A stretch of 43,353 bases of DNA, taken from Woeseiaceae bacterium (lineage in GTDB: Bacteria; Pseudomonadota; Gammaproteobacteria; Steroidobacterales; Woeseiaceae). Below, piece by piece: positions 1 through 9,173 of the stretch; position 1 is the stretch's first letter; each line of letters opens with the position of its first letter. The notes beneath the pieces were generated by a model, which had not been told where the DNA came from, did not search any database, and worked only from the letters and a program-made list of their open reading frames with translations. Made by a program: the position numbers and the translations under genes. Where the stretch lies: the NCBI GenBank assembly GCA_024640315.1, contig JAHEFF010000028.1, forward strand, positions 1 through 43,353, in the 5' to 3' direction.

Positions 1-1892
1 GGCAGATCGTTTGTCGTCTGGTCGACCGCATGGCACCAGTCCATAAAGTCGGCCTCCGGCATGGGGCGACCGATGAAATAGCCCTGTGCCAGGTCGCATC
101 CGTACTTGGTGACCATGAGTAACTGCTGTTCAGTTTCGACGCCCTCTGCAACGACGTCGAGGTTCATTGCCTTGCCGAGGCCGACAATCGCCTGCACCAC
201 ACGGGAATTGGATTCCGACTCCGTTAACCTCTCTACAAACGACTGATCAATTTTCAACGTCTGTACGGGGAGATCCGCGAGGTAACTGAGCGAGGAATAG
301 CCGGTACCGAAATCATCAATGTGAATACCGACACCGTACTCGGACAAGTCGCGTAGAACCGGCTCCGCGATCGTGAGGTCTTCTAACAAAACCGTCTCGG
401 TCAATTCAAGGTTTAGCAGATTTTCCTCTACGCCCTGCTTGTCCAGAATCGACTTGATGATTTCAACCAATTTGTGGTTTCGCAGTTGATGGGCCGACAG
501 ATTGACGCTTACCGGCACATCCCAACTGAAGTCTTTTTTCCAGGCGGCTACAGTTTTGCACACGTGTCGAAGAACTGCTTCAAATAGCATATCCGAGATG
601 CCGATTTCCTCACTGAGTGGCACAAAATCGACAGGCGGAATGACGGTGCCATCAGGCCGATGCCAGCGCGCAAGCGCCTCCACTCCGGCGATCTTGCCGG
701 AATCAAGTGACAGCTGCGGCTGAAACCAGGTAATGATCTCGCCGTTTTCGATCGCTTGTCGCAGTTCTGACTGCAAATCAAACTTGTGCTTCGCCCGGTG
801 CCCCATTTCACTGTGATACCAGGTGACGCTTCTCTCGGGTCGGCGCATTGAGCGATGCAGTGCCGCTTCGGCACACCTGAATACGGTCTTCGCGTCGCGA
901 CCGTGCATCGGATGCCATGCAACGCCAAAACTGGCCTTCAGGAAAACCTCCCGCCCGCCAATCAGGAACGGCTCTTCGATGCACGTCCTGATCAATTCGA
1001 CGAACGTCTTCAGTTCGTTCATGTCTGCGACACCGGGGATCAGGCAGGCGAATTCATCTGCGCCAAAACGTCCGACAATGCTGTTCTGTTCGTGCGGCAG
1101 GTCCCGGCACGCCCGTATCAACCGTTTGCCGATGGATGCGAGCAAGTCGGTGCAGGAATCGTAGCCCACTGTTTCGTTGAGAAAGGAAAAACGATCGATA
1201 TCGAGCAAGACAGTCGCCGTATTCAGATCGGTACAGGTTTCCGAGTTGATTAGCTGCTCTAGCTCGTCTAACAGCTTTAATCGATTGGGCAGATGCGTCA
1301 CCGGATCGTAGTAAGCCAGCTTGTGCAAGGCCTCGGTGCGTTCCCACACCCGCTGCTCAAGAATGTCGTTGGCCCGACGCAGCGCGAGATCGGCGTGCCA
1401 TTTGCCGCACAACGCTGCTGCCAGCTGCCGGCATTCAACGGCATGAAAGGGTTTCTTGAAGAAGAAGATACGATCCGCAGGCGGAATTGCTGTGCCGAGG
1501 TTTTCAGGCTCAGGGCTAAGCGAACCCGTCACGATGACGATATTCACATTCGGATCAATTTGCCGAATTCGCCGCGCGGCTTCGATTCCATCGATGCCTG
1601 GCGGCATTCGTATATCCAGGAAGACGATCGAAAATGGCGATCCTGTCTTCACAGCGTCGCGCACCGCCTCAACTGCCGCTTCGCCCTGGCTACGGGATTG
1701 GACATCGAATTTCGCAGCGCCTGTTTCGTCGGTTTCCTCGCCGAAAAGCACTTTTTCCAGATCGCCCAGGGTTGCAGTCGCGGCGTCCGGCTCAAAACCC
1801 TCACCGAGGCATCGCAGGTATTCCCCAATCAGCATTGCGTCATCATCGACGACGAGGATGCGGTTTGTTGACGTTGGTTCTGGCGGAGTCAC
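1..1892 (-). CDS. REC-GGDEF-EAL c-di-GMP phosphodiesterase-type response regulator (3' end outside window)
   Basis: The visible 630 codons start at a GTG at 1892, preceded by a GAGGA Shine-Dalgarno 12 bp after the receiver gene upstream; the C-terminus runs off the left edge. Residues 1-145 are a receiver domain with acidic VDDD (15-18), phospho-acceptor D93 in LDIRMPP and a late Lys in FKKP. A GGDEF domain follows, but its signature reads GADEF, so diguanylate cyclase activity is doubtful. The EAL domain keeps its catalytic set: EAL in GVEALARW, NLSAHQ, ELTET, IDDFGTGYSS, LKID and AEGVE, so c-di-GMP hydrolysis is likely. It is last in an operon with a histidine kinase and a lone receiver. 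Family assignment is very secure; inactivity of the GGDEF half is inferred from one motif. Confidence 0.93.
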   Translation of the reverse strand, partial: MTPPEPTSTNRILVVDDDAMLIGEYLRCLGEGFEPDAATATLGDLEKVLFGEETDETGAAKFDVQSRSQGEAAVEAVRDAVKTGSPFSIVFLDIRMPPGIDGIEAARRIRQIDPNVNIVIVTGSLSPEPENLGTAIPPADRIFFFKKPFHAVECRQLAAALCGKWHADLALRRANDILEQRVWERTEALHKLAYYDPVTHLPNRLKLLDELEQLINSETCTDLNTATVLLDIDRFSFLNETVGYDSCTDLLASIGKRLIRACRDLPHEQNSIVGRFGADEFACLIPGVADMNELKTFVELIRTCIEEPFLIGGREVFLKASFGVAWHPMHGRDAKTVFRCAEAALHRSMRRPERSVTWYHSEMGHRAKHKFDLQSELRQAIENGEIITWFQPQLSLDSGKIAGVEALARWHRPDGTVIPPVDFVPLSEEIGISDMLFEAVLRHVCKTVAAWKKDFSWDVPVSVNLSAHQLRNHKLVEIIKSILDKQGVEENLLNLELTETVLLEDLTIAEPVLRDLSEYGVGIHIDDFGTGYSSLSYLADLPVQTLKIDQSFVERLTESESNSRVVQAIVGLGKAMNLDVVAEGVETEQQLLMVTKYGCDLAQGYFIGRPMPEADFMDWCHAVDQTTNDL

Positions 1893-1904
1893 TTGTATCG
1901 TCCT

Positions 1905-2399
1905 CTAGTGAGCGCCGACAAGGCCGGCAACGTCCCGCGCCAGCTTCATGAATGACAGCGGTTTGTTAAAATAGTGAAGCTTCATCGGCGGCGGAACGCG
2001 GCGCTCCAACTCTTCCCTCGGAATGTCGGAGAAACCGGTAACAAAGACAATCGGGACATCAGCATCCAGCTCCCGGATTCGACTCCCGGCCTCCACGCCG
2101 TCGATTCCGGGTGGCATTCGTACATCGAGAATGACCACGTCGAACGGATGCCCGTCATCCGATGCTTCAAGCGCCTTATCGATTGCGTCCTGCCCCTGGG
2201 TGCAGGCAACGATATCGAACTTCGGTGCCGCTGCGACATCGCTGTCAACGTCGAACAGCTCCGCATCGAGTGCGTCAAGCGCTTTTATGTAATCAGTTGC
2301 CTCAGGTGTACCGAAGGCCTCCCGATAACACTCAATGATTTGTTCATCGTCATCTGCAATCAACACGCGGATGCTGTCGTCATTCATGTCGGTATTCAC
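1905..2399 (-). CDS. Stand-alone response regulator receiver protein
   Basis: This 164-residue protein is a receiver domain with no output domain. Acidic pocket ADDD is at 15-18, phospho-acceptor D92 lies in ILDVRMPP, T/S switch in FVTG and conserved Lys in FNKP. The receiver is longer than the usual 120 residues because about 40 residues separate the acidic pair from the second strand; the receiver of the downstream GGDEF-EAL protein has the same extension. The start chosen is GTG at 2399, which overlaps the kinase stop as GTGA and has GGAGG about 7 bases upstream; an in-frame ATG at 2387 is the alternative. It probably acts as a phosphate sink or phosphorelay intermediate for the neighbouring kinase, which is inference from operon position. 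Confidence 0.92.
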   Translation of the reverse strand: MNTDMNDDSIRVLIADDDEQIIECYREAFGTPEATDYIKALDALDAELFDVDSDVAAAPKFDIVACTQGQDAIDKALEASDDGHPFDVVILDVRMPPGIDGVEAGSRIRELDADVPIVFVTGFSDIPREELERRVPPPMKLHYFNKPLSFMKLARDVAGLVGAH

Positions 2400-4298
2400 C
2401 TATAGCCTCCCTGTGCTGCAGGTAGCAACACATGAAATTCTGCTCCGTGACCGGGGCCTTTGCTTTCTGCCTGGATACGCCCGCCCATTCCGGCCAGCGC
2501 ATTGGCGCACCAGTGCAGCCCCAATCCGCTCATATGCCCTTCCTTCGAAGAGAAGCCTCTCTGGAAAATCTTTTCGCCGGTGCCCTCATCAAAGCCGCAC
2601 CCGGTATCGGCAACCACCAGACGTACCATCGACTGCTCGCCGACCGTTTCCTGGCAGACGCTGATCCCGATTCGGCCGCTGGGCGAGTCGCTTCGTTGAA
2701 TCGACTCGTAGGCGTTGAGCACCAGGTTGCCCATCACCTGGAGCAGCCCGACGCGATGCGCGCGAACGCTGATGTCGTATACGCCGTCTCCCAATTCGAG
2801 ATCAATTGCCGGTCCATCGACTTTTGGAATGACCAGAACTGCTTCGTCGAGGACCTCGTCAAGACTGAGTTTTTCGATCACCGGCACAGCGTGCGCATGT
2901 CTTTCCTGGTCTGCGAGAATGGCTTCGACCTGGCGCGCCTGTTTCGAAGCGATATTGAGATTTTCGGCAGCATCCTTGTTGCTGGCCTCTATATGAGAAA
3001 ACGCGGAGTCGATATATTGAAAGTACTTTTCGACCTTGTCCGGCGGGCAGTCGGGGCTCGTCAGTGCCTCGATTGCCTGTTTCACTTTCAATTTGTCGGC
3101 GACGGCAAAATTCTTGCCAAGGCGATCGATGCCGTTAATCATTGGCGTCATCGCGTTGCGAATATTGTGCAGCACCTCGGCCGCCGTATCGGCTTTGCCC
3201 GCCTTGAATGACTGGTCGAGCAGCAGTTTGCGGGCTTCGTGCAGCTCATCGGTCAGTTTGTCGAATTCGTGAGCCAGCGCGCCAATCTCGTCATTTGGGA
3301 CTTCGGTGAGCTTGTGCGTGAGATCCCCGCTCTTTCGAATCGAGGTGATATGGTCGGCGAGCCCGGCCAATGGCGAAACGATCATTCGTCGCAACAACCA
3401 CCAGGTAACAACAGCAACGATCACGGCGACCAGGCCGAGAAACAAGAGCGCACCGTTTACGGTCGAATGCCCCAGACTGGAAATGCTTCGCGGCGTGCTC
3501 ACTTCCAATATCAGGAGCGGATTGCCGAACAAGTCCTGGAGCACGCCGGTACTGGTAACAGCCGTCGGCGAGGTCTCGTGATGCATCGACCCCTCACCGA
3601 ACCCATTCAAGGGTAGCTCCAGCGCCTGCTCGATATCTGCCGGTGAGTCAATAAGGGTCCAGCCAAGCTTGACCTCGGTTCGTTCGCGCAGTCTGGCAAG
3701 TCGCTGGTCGTGCAGGAATTGCCCCATGATCATCGTACCTGCGATCGGACCGCTGCCATCACTCCGAACAACAGGCCAGGAGGTAAAAATCATCGGCCCC
3801 AGGTCTGTGCGCAGCAGGCCGTAGACCTGGCTTGCCGGATCGGTGTGAGTGATCAGGAAACTCGATACATCGTTGTCTCTGTTGAGAACCCCGAGCAACC
3901 CGATGTCCTCCACCTGCTCCTGGTAATCAAGCTGGCCCCAGATCATCTCGCCGCTCACGTCATAAATGGCCAGCAAATTCAGGCCAAGATTGGTTAGCGT
4001 TGGCCGATCCAGGTTACTGTCCTCGAAGGCCGGATACTCCCCTCTGACATAGTCGTAGGCGTCGTCCCACAGGCCCCAGTCGCCGGTGATAGCAGCCAGG
4101 TTCTGAATATCATTCTGGATGGCGCGTTCCGCGCGAACCAGGTTGGTTCTGGCCTCATCAAGTTCAAGTTGATCGAATGCCGGCGCCACAACGCCTTGCA
4201 GGGTGACGTAGCTCAACAGCGCCATGGCACCCATGACAATGAGCAATGTCAGGGACACCTTTTGCTGCAATGACTGTGCGGCCACTTTGTTTGACATA
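2396..4298 (-). CDS. CHASE4-HAMP sensor histidine kinase
   Basis: Inner-membrane sensor kinase of about 633 residues. TM1 is at about 15-37, followed by a periplasmic CHASE4-type domain with the signature DWGLWDDAY (73-81), TM2 at about 281-303 and HAMP at 304-356. The likely phospho-accepting His is H377 in VLHNIRN, followed by an HATPase_c domain with N-box NLVLNAYES, DTGCGF and GLGLHWC boxes. ATG at 4298 is preferred; an upstream TTG at 4309 is in frame but neither has a clear Shine-Dalgarno. The stop overlaps the start of the receiver gene by 4 bp, pointing to coupled translation and a phosphotransfer chain to the two receivers downstream. The CHASE4 ligand is not predictable from sequence. 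Confidence 0.92.
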
Positions 4299-4442
4299 AT
4301 AAGGATCAAAACAAAACATAACGTCAGCGGCGAATTCTAGAGATCAGTCACACGCGGAGCTGTGATCTGGCGCAATTTCCAACACATTGCTTTTTCAAGT
4401 AAAAATCCGGGGCGTTATTGTGTGGGAGCAGCCGGAGCCGGC

Positions 4443-4871
4443 TTACTGCGTGCGCTCGTTGATTTCTGTCCAGCGGGAATAAATATCGTCGCTCCAGAAA
4501 TTCTGGATCCAGGCGATAACGGCGAGGCGTTCATCCCCGTCGAGCGTTGCGGCAAAACCAGGCATCACGCCGCCAAATTCAACGCCACCATTCGCAATGG
4601 TGCTCTCCAGCACTTCGAGTGGATGGTGCCAGGTGTGTGCACTTCCGTTCAGCGGCGGTGGTGGATAGTGGCCGTCCGCTCCGGGTGTGCGCCATTCAAC
4701 AGTCGCACTGCCATCTTCCGCATGGCAAACCGCACAATGGGTCATATACAGGTCTTTGCCCGCTGTCACCTGCTCCGCTGTATACCATCGGCCAGGCACC
4801 GTCGCCTCCTGATGCGCCGTGTTGCACGCCGCGAGCAGGGCGACCAACGAAAAGACAGTGACTATTCTCAT
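4443..4871 (-). CDS. Cytochrome c lipoprotein
   Basis: A 142-residue protein starting with a lipoprotein signal peptide (lipobox LLAAC, lipidated Cys16). It has one haem c site CAVCH (46-50), and M103 in GVMPGF is the likely sixth iron ligand, the pattern of small class I cytochromes c. ATG at 4871 is preferred to the in-frame TTG at 4877. It lies 83 bp downstream of the DadA-type dehydrogenase on the same strand, so it may carry electrons from D-amino acid oxidation, although DadA enzymes usually pass electrons to quinone. Copper-sensor or oxidase-subunit roles cannot be excluded. Membrane anchoring and haem binding are secure from motifs; the partner is inferred. Confidence 0.88.
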   Translation of the reverse strand: MRIVTVFSLVALLAACNTAHQEATVPGRWYTAEQVTAGKDLYMTHCAVCHAEDGSATVEWRTPGADGHYPPPPLNGSAHTWHHPLEVLESTIANGGVEFGGVMPGFAATLDGDERLAVIAWIQNFWSDDIYSRWTEINERTQ

Positions 4872-4954
4872 GAACAATCCGATAGCAATCGATTAAAGAG
4901 ACTACGACGACGACAAATCCATTGCCATTAAGATGGTCACGTTTTCCCTTAACG

Positions 4955-6211
4955 CTATCGACGCGCGTCGAACGGTTTGCCATCAATTTCGGCTACCGTG
5001 CCACACATCTGGTCTGCCAGCAGGTTTGCGGAGCCCATTGCCATGGTCCAACCTAACGCGCCATGCCCGGTATTGACAAAAAGCCCGCCGACCGCGCTTA
5101 CACCGATGAAAGGTTTCCCGTCGTTACTCATCGGTCGCAACCCGGCCCAGGCAGATGCCTGACTGCGATCGAGCACTGCAGATTGCTCGGGGAGCACTGT
5201 ATCCAAAACGTGAAACAGATTATCGATCCGCTCCTTCGTCAGGCTCTTGTCAAAGCCCGTAAACTCAGCGGTTCCGACAACGCGCAATCTCTTGCCGAAT
5301 GTCGTAATGACTGCGTGCAGAGCGTCATCCCCGATGGCCACATCGGGAAGCCGGTCGAGGCTACTACCGTCGAACGTGATCGAATAACCTTTGGCTGGCT
5401 TTACGGCAAGCGACTGGCCTGCTGTTGCCAACAGTGCAGGGCTGTGGGAACCGGCAGCGATCACAACACGCTCCGCTTCGAGAAGCTCGTTGCCAATCTC
5501 GACGCCGCAGACTTTGCCACCCTTCGTCGCAATGCCCGACACCGACGTTCCCGTTCTGATTTCACCGCCCTCTGCAACAATCACTGACTCCAGTTCGCGG
5601 CAGAAAAGGTGCGCGTCTCCGCGGGCGTCGTCGGGCAACCAGATTCCGCCGATCAGCCGGTTACGTATCGGCCCAAGTGCTGGCTCCCTGGCAATCACCT
5701 GCTCTGCATCGAGTTCCTCAGCACTGAGACCATAGTCCTCAAGGTATTTGCAGAGAATGCGTCGCTCCTCCATCTGGCCCGGGTCCTTGAAGATGCAGAG
5801 CGTTCCCTGTTCCGAAAGATCATAGCTGAGCTCCAGCCGCCTCGATATATCGAGTGTCTTTTGGATTGAGTAACAGGACATCCTGTAGTTATTCAACGAC
5901 GCGGAAAGATAGCGACGCGTACTGGAATTGCGGATGAAACCGATTCCCCACGTCATGAGCGAGGGGACAGCGCCGAGACGAAGCTTCATCGCAGCATGTG
6001 GGTTGAATAGCGAGGTCAGCAGATGACCGAAAACGCCGGGTCCGTTCCAGGGTTCGGGCATCGACGGCGTCAACATGCCACCATTGGCGAAACTGGTTTC
6101 AAGGCCCACGCCTTCGCGAGCTTCGAGAACCAGCACTTCCTCACCGCGTTCGGCTAACGCCTGGGCCGTCGTCAGGCCAATGAGGCCGGCGCCGACGATT
6201 ACCGTGCGCAT
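4955..6211 (-). CDS. dadA: D-amino acid dehydrogenase, FAD-dependent (DadA-like)
   Basis: A 418-residue FAD oxidoreductase with the N-terminal dinucleotide fold VIVGAGLIGLTTA, the LETSFANGGML segment typical of DadA, and a C-terminal GLRPMSNDGKPFIG...NTGHGALGWTM stretch that closes the FAD site. The family oxidatively deaminates D-amino acids to 2-oxo acids and ammonia at the cytoplasmic membrane and gives electrons to the respiratory chain. Length matches the usual 410-435 residues. It follows the sodium symporter gene by 81 bp and precedes a cytochrome c lipoprotein, consistent with import, oxidation and electron transfer. ATG at 6211 is the first Met before the fold; the Shine-Dalgarno (GGGCGAC) is weak. 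Substrate range cannot be read from the sequence; a glycine/sarcosine oxidase-like substrate is the main alternative. Confidence 0.88.
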   Translation of the reverse strand: MRTVIVGAGLIGLTTAQALAERGEEVLVLEAREGVGLETSFANGGMLTPSMPEPWNGPGVFGHLLTSLFNPHAAMKLRLGAVPSLMTWGIGFIRNSSTRRYLSASLNNYRMSCYSIQKTLDISRRLELSYDLSEQGTLCIFKDPGQMEERRILCKYLEDYGLSAEELDAEQVIAREPALGPIRNRLIGGIWLPDDARGDAHLFCRELESVIVAEGGEIRTGTSVSGIATKGGKVCGVEIGNELLEAERVVIAAGSHSPALLATAGQSLAVKPAKGYSITFDGSSLDRLPDVAIGDDALHAVITTFGKRLRVVGTAEFTGFDKSLTKERIDNLFHVLDTVLPEQSAVLDRSQASAWAGLRPMSNDGKPFIGVSAVGGLFVNTGHGALGWTMAMGSANLLADQMCGTVAEIDGKPFDARR

Positions 6212-6292
6212 GCGCGATAGTCGCCCGGAATGCCCGGGTCAGGTTGTGCGGGGTGACAGCGGCGCGGGTTCGGCCGATTGCGCAAGACCAGC

Positions 6293-7681
6293 CTACTCGG
6301 TAATGCCCATGAGCAACGTGACGATCAGGACCGGGGGAATCACGAACCGGATCATGAAACGCCAGAATTGAAAGAACAGGCCGTCCCGGACGTTGATTTC
6401 CTCAAGCTTGAGCGCTTTCGGTACCAGCCAGCCGAAGAAGATTGCCGACAACGCGCCACCGATCAGCAGCAGGTTGTTCGCCGCCAGGGTATCGAGCGTA
6501 TCGAAGATATCCTTGCCGTCATAAGAAGGAATCCAGTACAGCAAACCCAACTCACTCCAGCTGTCCTTCCAGACCGAGAAACCCAGGATCGACGCAATAC
6601 CGATGACCCACGCGGTACCGCTGACCCAGAGCACGCCCTTCTTCCGCGGCACATCCATGTGCTCGTCCATCCAGTTGGTTACTCCCTCGGCCAGGCCGAG
6701 GCACGAAGAAAGCGCCGCAGCGATCAGGAGCACGAAAAATATCGAGCCAAAAAGCTGACCGCCCGGCATCTGGCCGAACGCCAGCGGCAGAGTTTGGAAG
6801 ATCAGGCCCGGGCCACCCTCCGGACTGAGCCCGTAGGCGAATACCAGCGGAAAGATTGCAAAACCCGCCAGCACTGCGACGCCCGTGTCCATAAAGATGA
6901 CGTAAATTGACGACCGCGGAATTGAGAAATCCTTCGGCATATAGGAACCGAACACAATGAGCGAACCCATGCCGATACCGATCGAGAAAAACGCCTGACC
7001 GATAGCCGCCATCAACGTGCCGAACGTGATTTTCGAAAAATCCGGTTCGAGGAGGAAGCGCAGCGTGGCACCCATATCACCGGCAAAAATACCGTAGAGC
7101 ACCATGACGATAATCGCGCCGAACAGGGCCGGCATCAGGATCTTGACAGCGCGCTCAAGGCCCGACTGCACCCCCTGGCGGATAACGAGGATGATCAGGA
7201 TGTGCACCACCGTGTTCCAGAACATCAGCATCCATGGATTGGCCAGCAGCGCCGCAAACATGGCGCCGGTTTGCTCTGCATCGGCCCCCTCGAATACACC
7301 GGATGCTGCTTTGACGAAATAATCCAGCGTCCAGCCGGACAGCACCGTGTAGTAGGTGAGGATGATGAAGGCACAGAAGATGCCGAGGGTACCGATGATT
7401 CCCCATTTCGAACTTCGACCTGTCTCCCTGGCGACGTTGATGACGCTTTGCGAAGCGCTCGCGCCGCCGCGACGGCCTATGGAAAACTCCGTAATCAGAA
7501 GCGGCAGCCCGATGCCGAGAGCGCAGGCAAGGTAAACGATCAGGAACGCGGCACCGCCGTTTTCACCAAGCTGATAAGGAAAGCGCCAGATGTTGCCCAT
7601 GCCGACGGCAAACCCGACCGCCGCCAGTAAAAACCCCCAGGTCGAAGACCATTGTTCCTTGGAACCGGTTCCCCCTGCCAT
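6293..7681 (-). CDS. Sodium-dependent transporter, NSS/SNF family
   Basis: A 462-residue multi-pass inner-membrane protein. The N-terminus WGFLLAAVGFAVGMGNIWRFPYQ is the hallmark of the first, sodium-binding helix of neurotransmitter:sodium symporters (LeuT group), and about 12 hydrophobic helices follow. Bacterial members import amino acids with Na+. The start is ATG at 7681, with AAGGAG six bases upstream; an in-frame extension to 7762 lacks this. The next gene is DadA-like, so a D-amino acid or glycine-like substrate is plausible but inferred. It is the first gene of a likely three-gene operon and is divergent from the amidohydrolase at 7848. Confidence 0.93.
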   Translation of the reverse strand: MAGGTGSKEQWSSTWGFLLAAVGFAVGMGNIWRFPYQLGENGGAAFLIVYLACALGIGLPLLITEFSIGRRGGASASQSVINVARETGRSSKWGIIGTLGIFCAFIILTYYTVLSGWTLDYFVKAASGVFEGADAEQTGAMFAALLANPWMLMFWNTVVHILIILVIRQGVQSGLERAVKILMPALFGAIIVMVLYGIFAGDMGATLRFLLEPDFSKITFGTLMAAIGQAFFSIGIGMGSLIVFGSYMPKDFSIPRSSIYVIFMDTGVAVLAGFAIFPLVFAYGLSPEGGPGLIFQTLPLAFGQMPGGQLFGSIFFVLLIAAALSSCLGLAEGVTNWMDEHMDVPRKKGVLWVSGTAWVIGIASILGFSVWKDSWSELGLLYWIPSYDGKDIFDTLDTLAANNLLLIGGALSAIFFGWLVPKALKLEEINVRDGLFFQFWRFMIRFVIPPVLIVTLLMGITE

Positions 7682-7847
7682 AGACTGCTCCTTTCTTATT
7701 CTCTTTTGCCGGCCGCTTCGAGCTATGCCAACGGATGGCGTATCTTCGCATAATCGCTGCAATTCTTGGCAATTCGTTTAATATCGGCGGCTCGCCTGGG
7801 GGAGTCCAGCGACCAGAAGAACAAATATCTGTCACGGGAAACGTCAT

Positions 7848-9125
7848 ATGAAACAGTTAATTACAATAACTTCAATGCTGCTGCTCTGTACCGGTCCGGT
7901 TGCAGCCGACACCCTGATTCACGCCGGTCGCATGATTGATGTCGATGCAGGTCGAGCCTACAACGACCGGACCATCCGAATCAGCGGCGACACAATCACG
8001 GCCGTCGAGTCCGGTTTTGTAACGCCGGCCGACGGTGACACCCTGATCGATCTGCGCCAGTCAACCGTGTTGCCGGGACTGATGGATATGCACGTTCATC
8101 TGACCGGGGAATACTCCGCGAGCAGTAACCTCAATCGTTTCGTACTGAATGAAGCCGACTACGCGTTTGATGCCGCAAAACACGCCCGTCGAACACTGAA
8201 CGCGGGCTTCACGGTGGTTAGAAATCTTGGTGACCCGTTCAACGTCACGATTGCTCTCAGAAAGGCGATTGCTGCGGGCGACGTGCCAGGGCCATTGATT
8301 TTCTCCGCTGGAAAAACACTTGCATCAACCGGCGGTCACGGCGATCCAACCAACGGCTGGGCAGCGCATTTCGGTGCGAATCCGGGGCCCAAGGATGGCG
8401 TGGTCAATGGAGTCGAAGATGCCCGGCAGGCAATTCGTCAACGCTATAAAGACGGCGCCGACTGGATCAAGATCACTGCGACAGGTGGCGTGCTCAGTGT
8501 CGCGAAGAACGGCCAGAATCCTCAATTCACGATGGAGGAACTGGAGGCAATCATTGATACGGCGGCCGACTACGGACTCAGGGTCGCTGCGCATGCACAC
8601 GGTACAGAGGGAATGAAGCGTGCCGTACTGGCGGGTGTTGCATCGATCGAGCATGGAACCTACATGAGCGAGGAAGTCATGGACCTGATGATCGAGCGAG
8701 GCACCTACTATGTGCCGACGGTTATGGCTGGAAGCTGGGTCGCAGAGAAAGCGGCTATCGACGGCTTCTTCCCGGAACTGGTTCGGCCCAAAGCCGCAGC
8801 CATCGGACCGATCATCGCAGACACTTTTGGCAAGGCCTACCGCCGCGGCGTACCTATCGTCTTCGGGACTGATACCGGCGTTTCGGCGCATGGCGACAAT
8901 GCCCAGGAATTTGCGTTAATGGTGGCAGAGGGAATGCCACCCATGGAAGCGATCCAGTCTGCAACAATCGTTGCAGCTGATTTTCTCGACATCGGCGACA
9001 CCCACGGCCGGATTGAGGAAGGCTTCCAGGCAGATATTATTGCGGTTCGTGGCGACCCGCTTGATGACATCGCCGTGTTGCAGAACGTCAGTTTTGTCAT
9101 GAAAGGCGGCACGGTATACAAGTAG
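7848..9125 (+). CDS. Secreted metal-dependent amidohydrolase (Xaa-Pro dipeptidase/imidazolonepropionase-like)
   Basis: A 425-residue amidohydrolase-superfamily enzyme with a signal peptide ending near VAA-D (residue 20). Metal and catalytic residues are visible in order: H82 and H84 in MDMHVHL, likely carboxylated K208 in [10 protein letters not shown]249/H251 in AAHAHG, H269 in SIEHGT and D342 in FGTDTG. This pattern matches the subgroup that includes Sgx9260-type carboxypeptidases/prolidases, which release amino acids from dipeptides using two metals. It is a lone plus-strand gene between two minus-strand units and is closed by a hairpin at 9143. Export and hydrolase class are secure; the exact substrate (Xaa-Pro, Xaa-Arg/Lys or N-acyl amino acid) is not. 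Confidence 0.88.
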   Translation: MKQLITITSMLLLCTGPVAADTLIHAGRMIDVDAGRAYNDRTIRISGDTITAVESGFVTPADGDTLIDLRQSTVLPGLMDMHVHLTGEYSASSNLNRFVLNEADYAFDAAKHARRTLNAGFTVVRNLGDPFNVTIALRKAIAAGDVPGPLIFSAGKTLASTGGHGDPTNGWAAHFGANPGPKDGVVNGVEDARQAIRQRYKDGADWIKITATGGVLSVAKNGQNPQFTMEELEAIIDTAADYGLRVAAHAHGTEGMKRAVLAGVASIEHGTYMSEEVMDLMIERGTYYVPTVMAGSWVAEKAAIDGFFPELVRPKAAAIGPIIADTFGKAYRRGVPIVFGTDTGVSAHGDNAQEFALMVAEGMPPMEAIQSATIVAADFLDIGDTHGRIEEGFQADIIAVRGDPLDDIAVLQNVSFVMKGGTVYK

Positions 9126-9142
9126 GCACGAGGCAGTCTTGA

Positions 9143-9167
9143 GGGGTCAGAGCTGTGCTCTGACCCC
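9143..9167. terminator. Perfect hairpin between convergent genes, likely bidirectional terminator or REP-like element
   Basis: A perfect 10-bp stem (GGGGTCAGAG / CTCTGACCCC) with a 5-nt loop sits 17 bp after the amidohydrolase stop and 6 bp before the stop of the convergent M14 gene. There is no T-tract on either side. The GGGGTCAGAG arm resembles dispersed palindromes that I associate with REP-type elements in gammaproteobacterial genomes, but only one copy is present here. Confidence 0.7.
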
Positions 9168-9173
9168 GATCGA

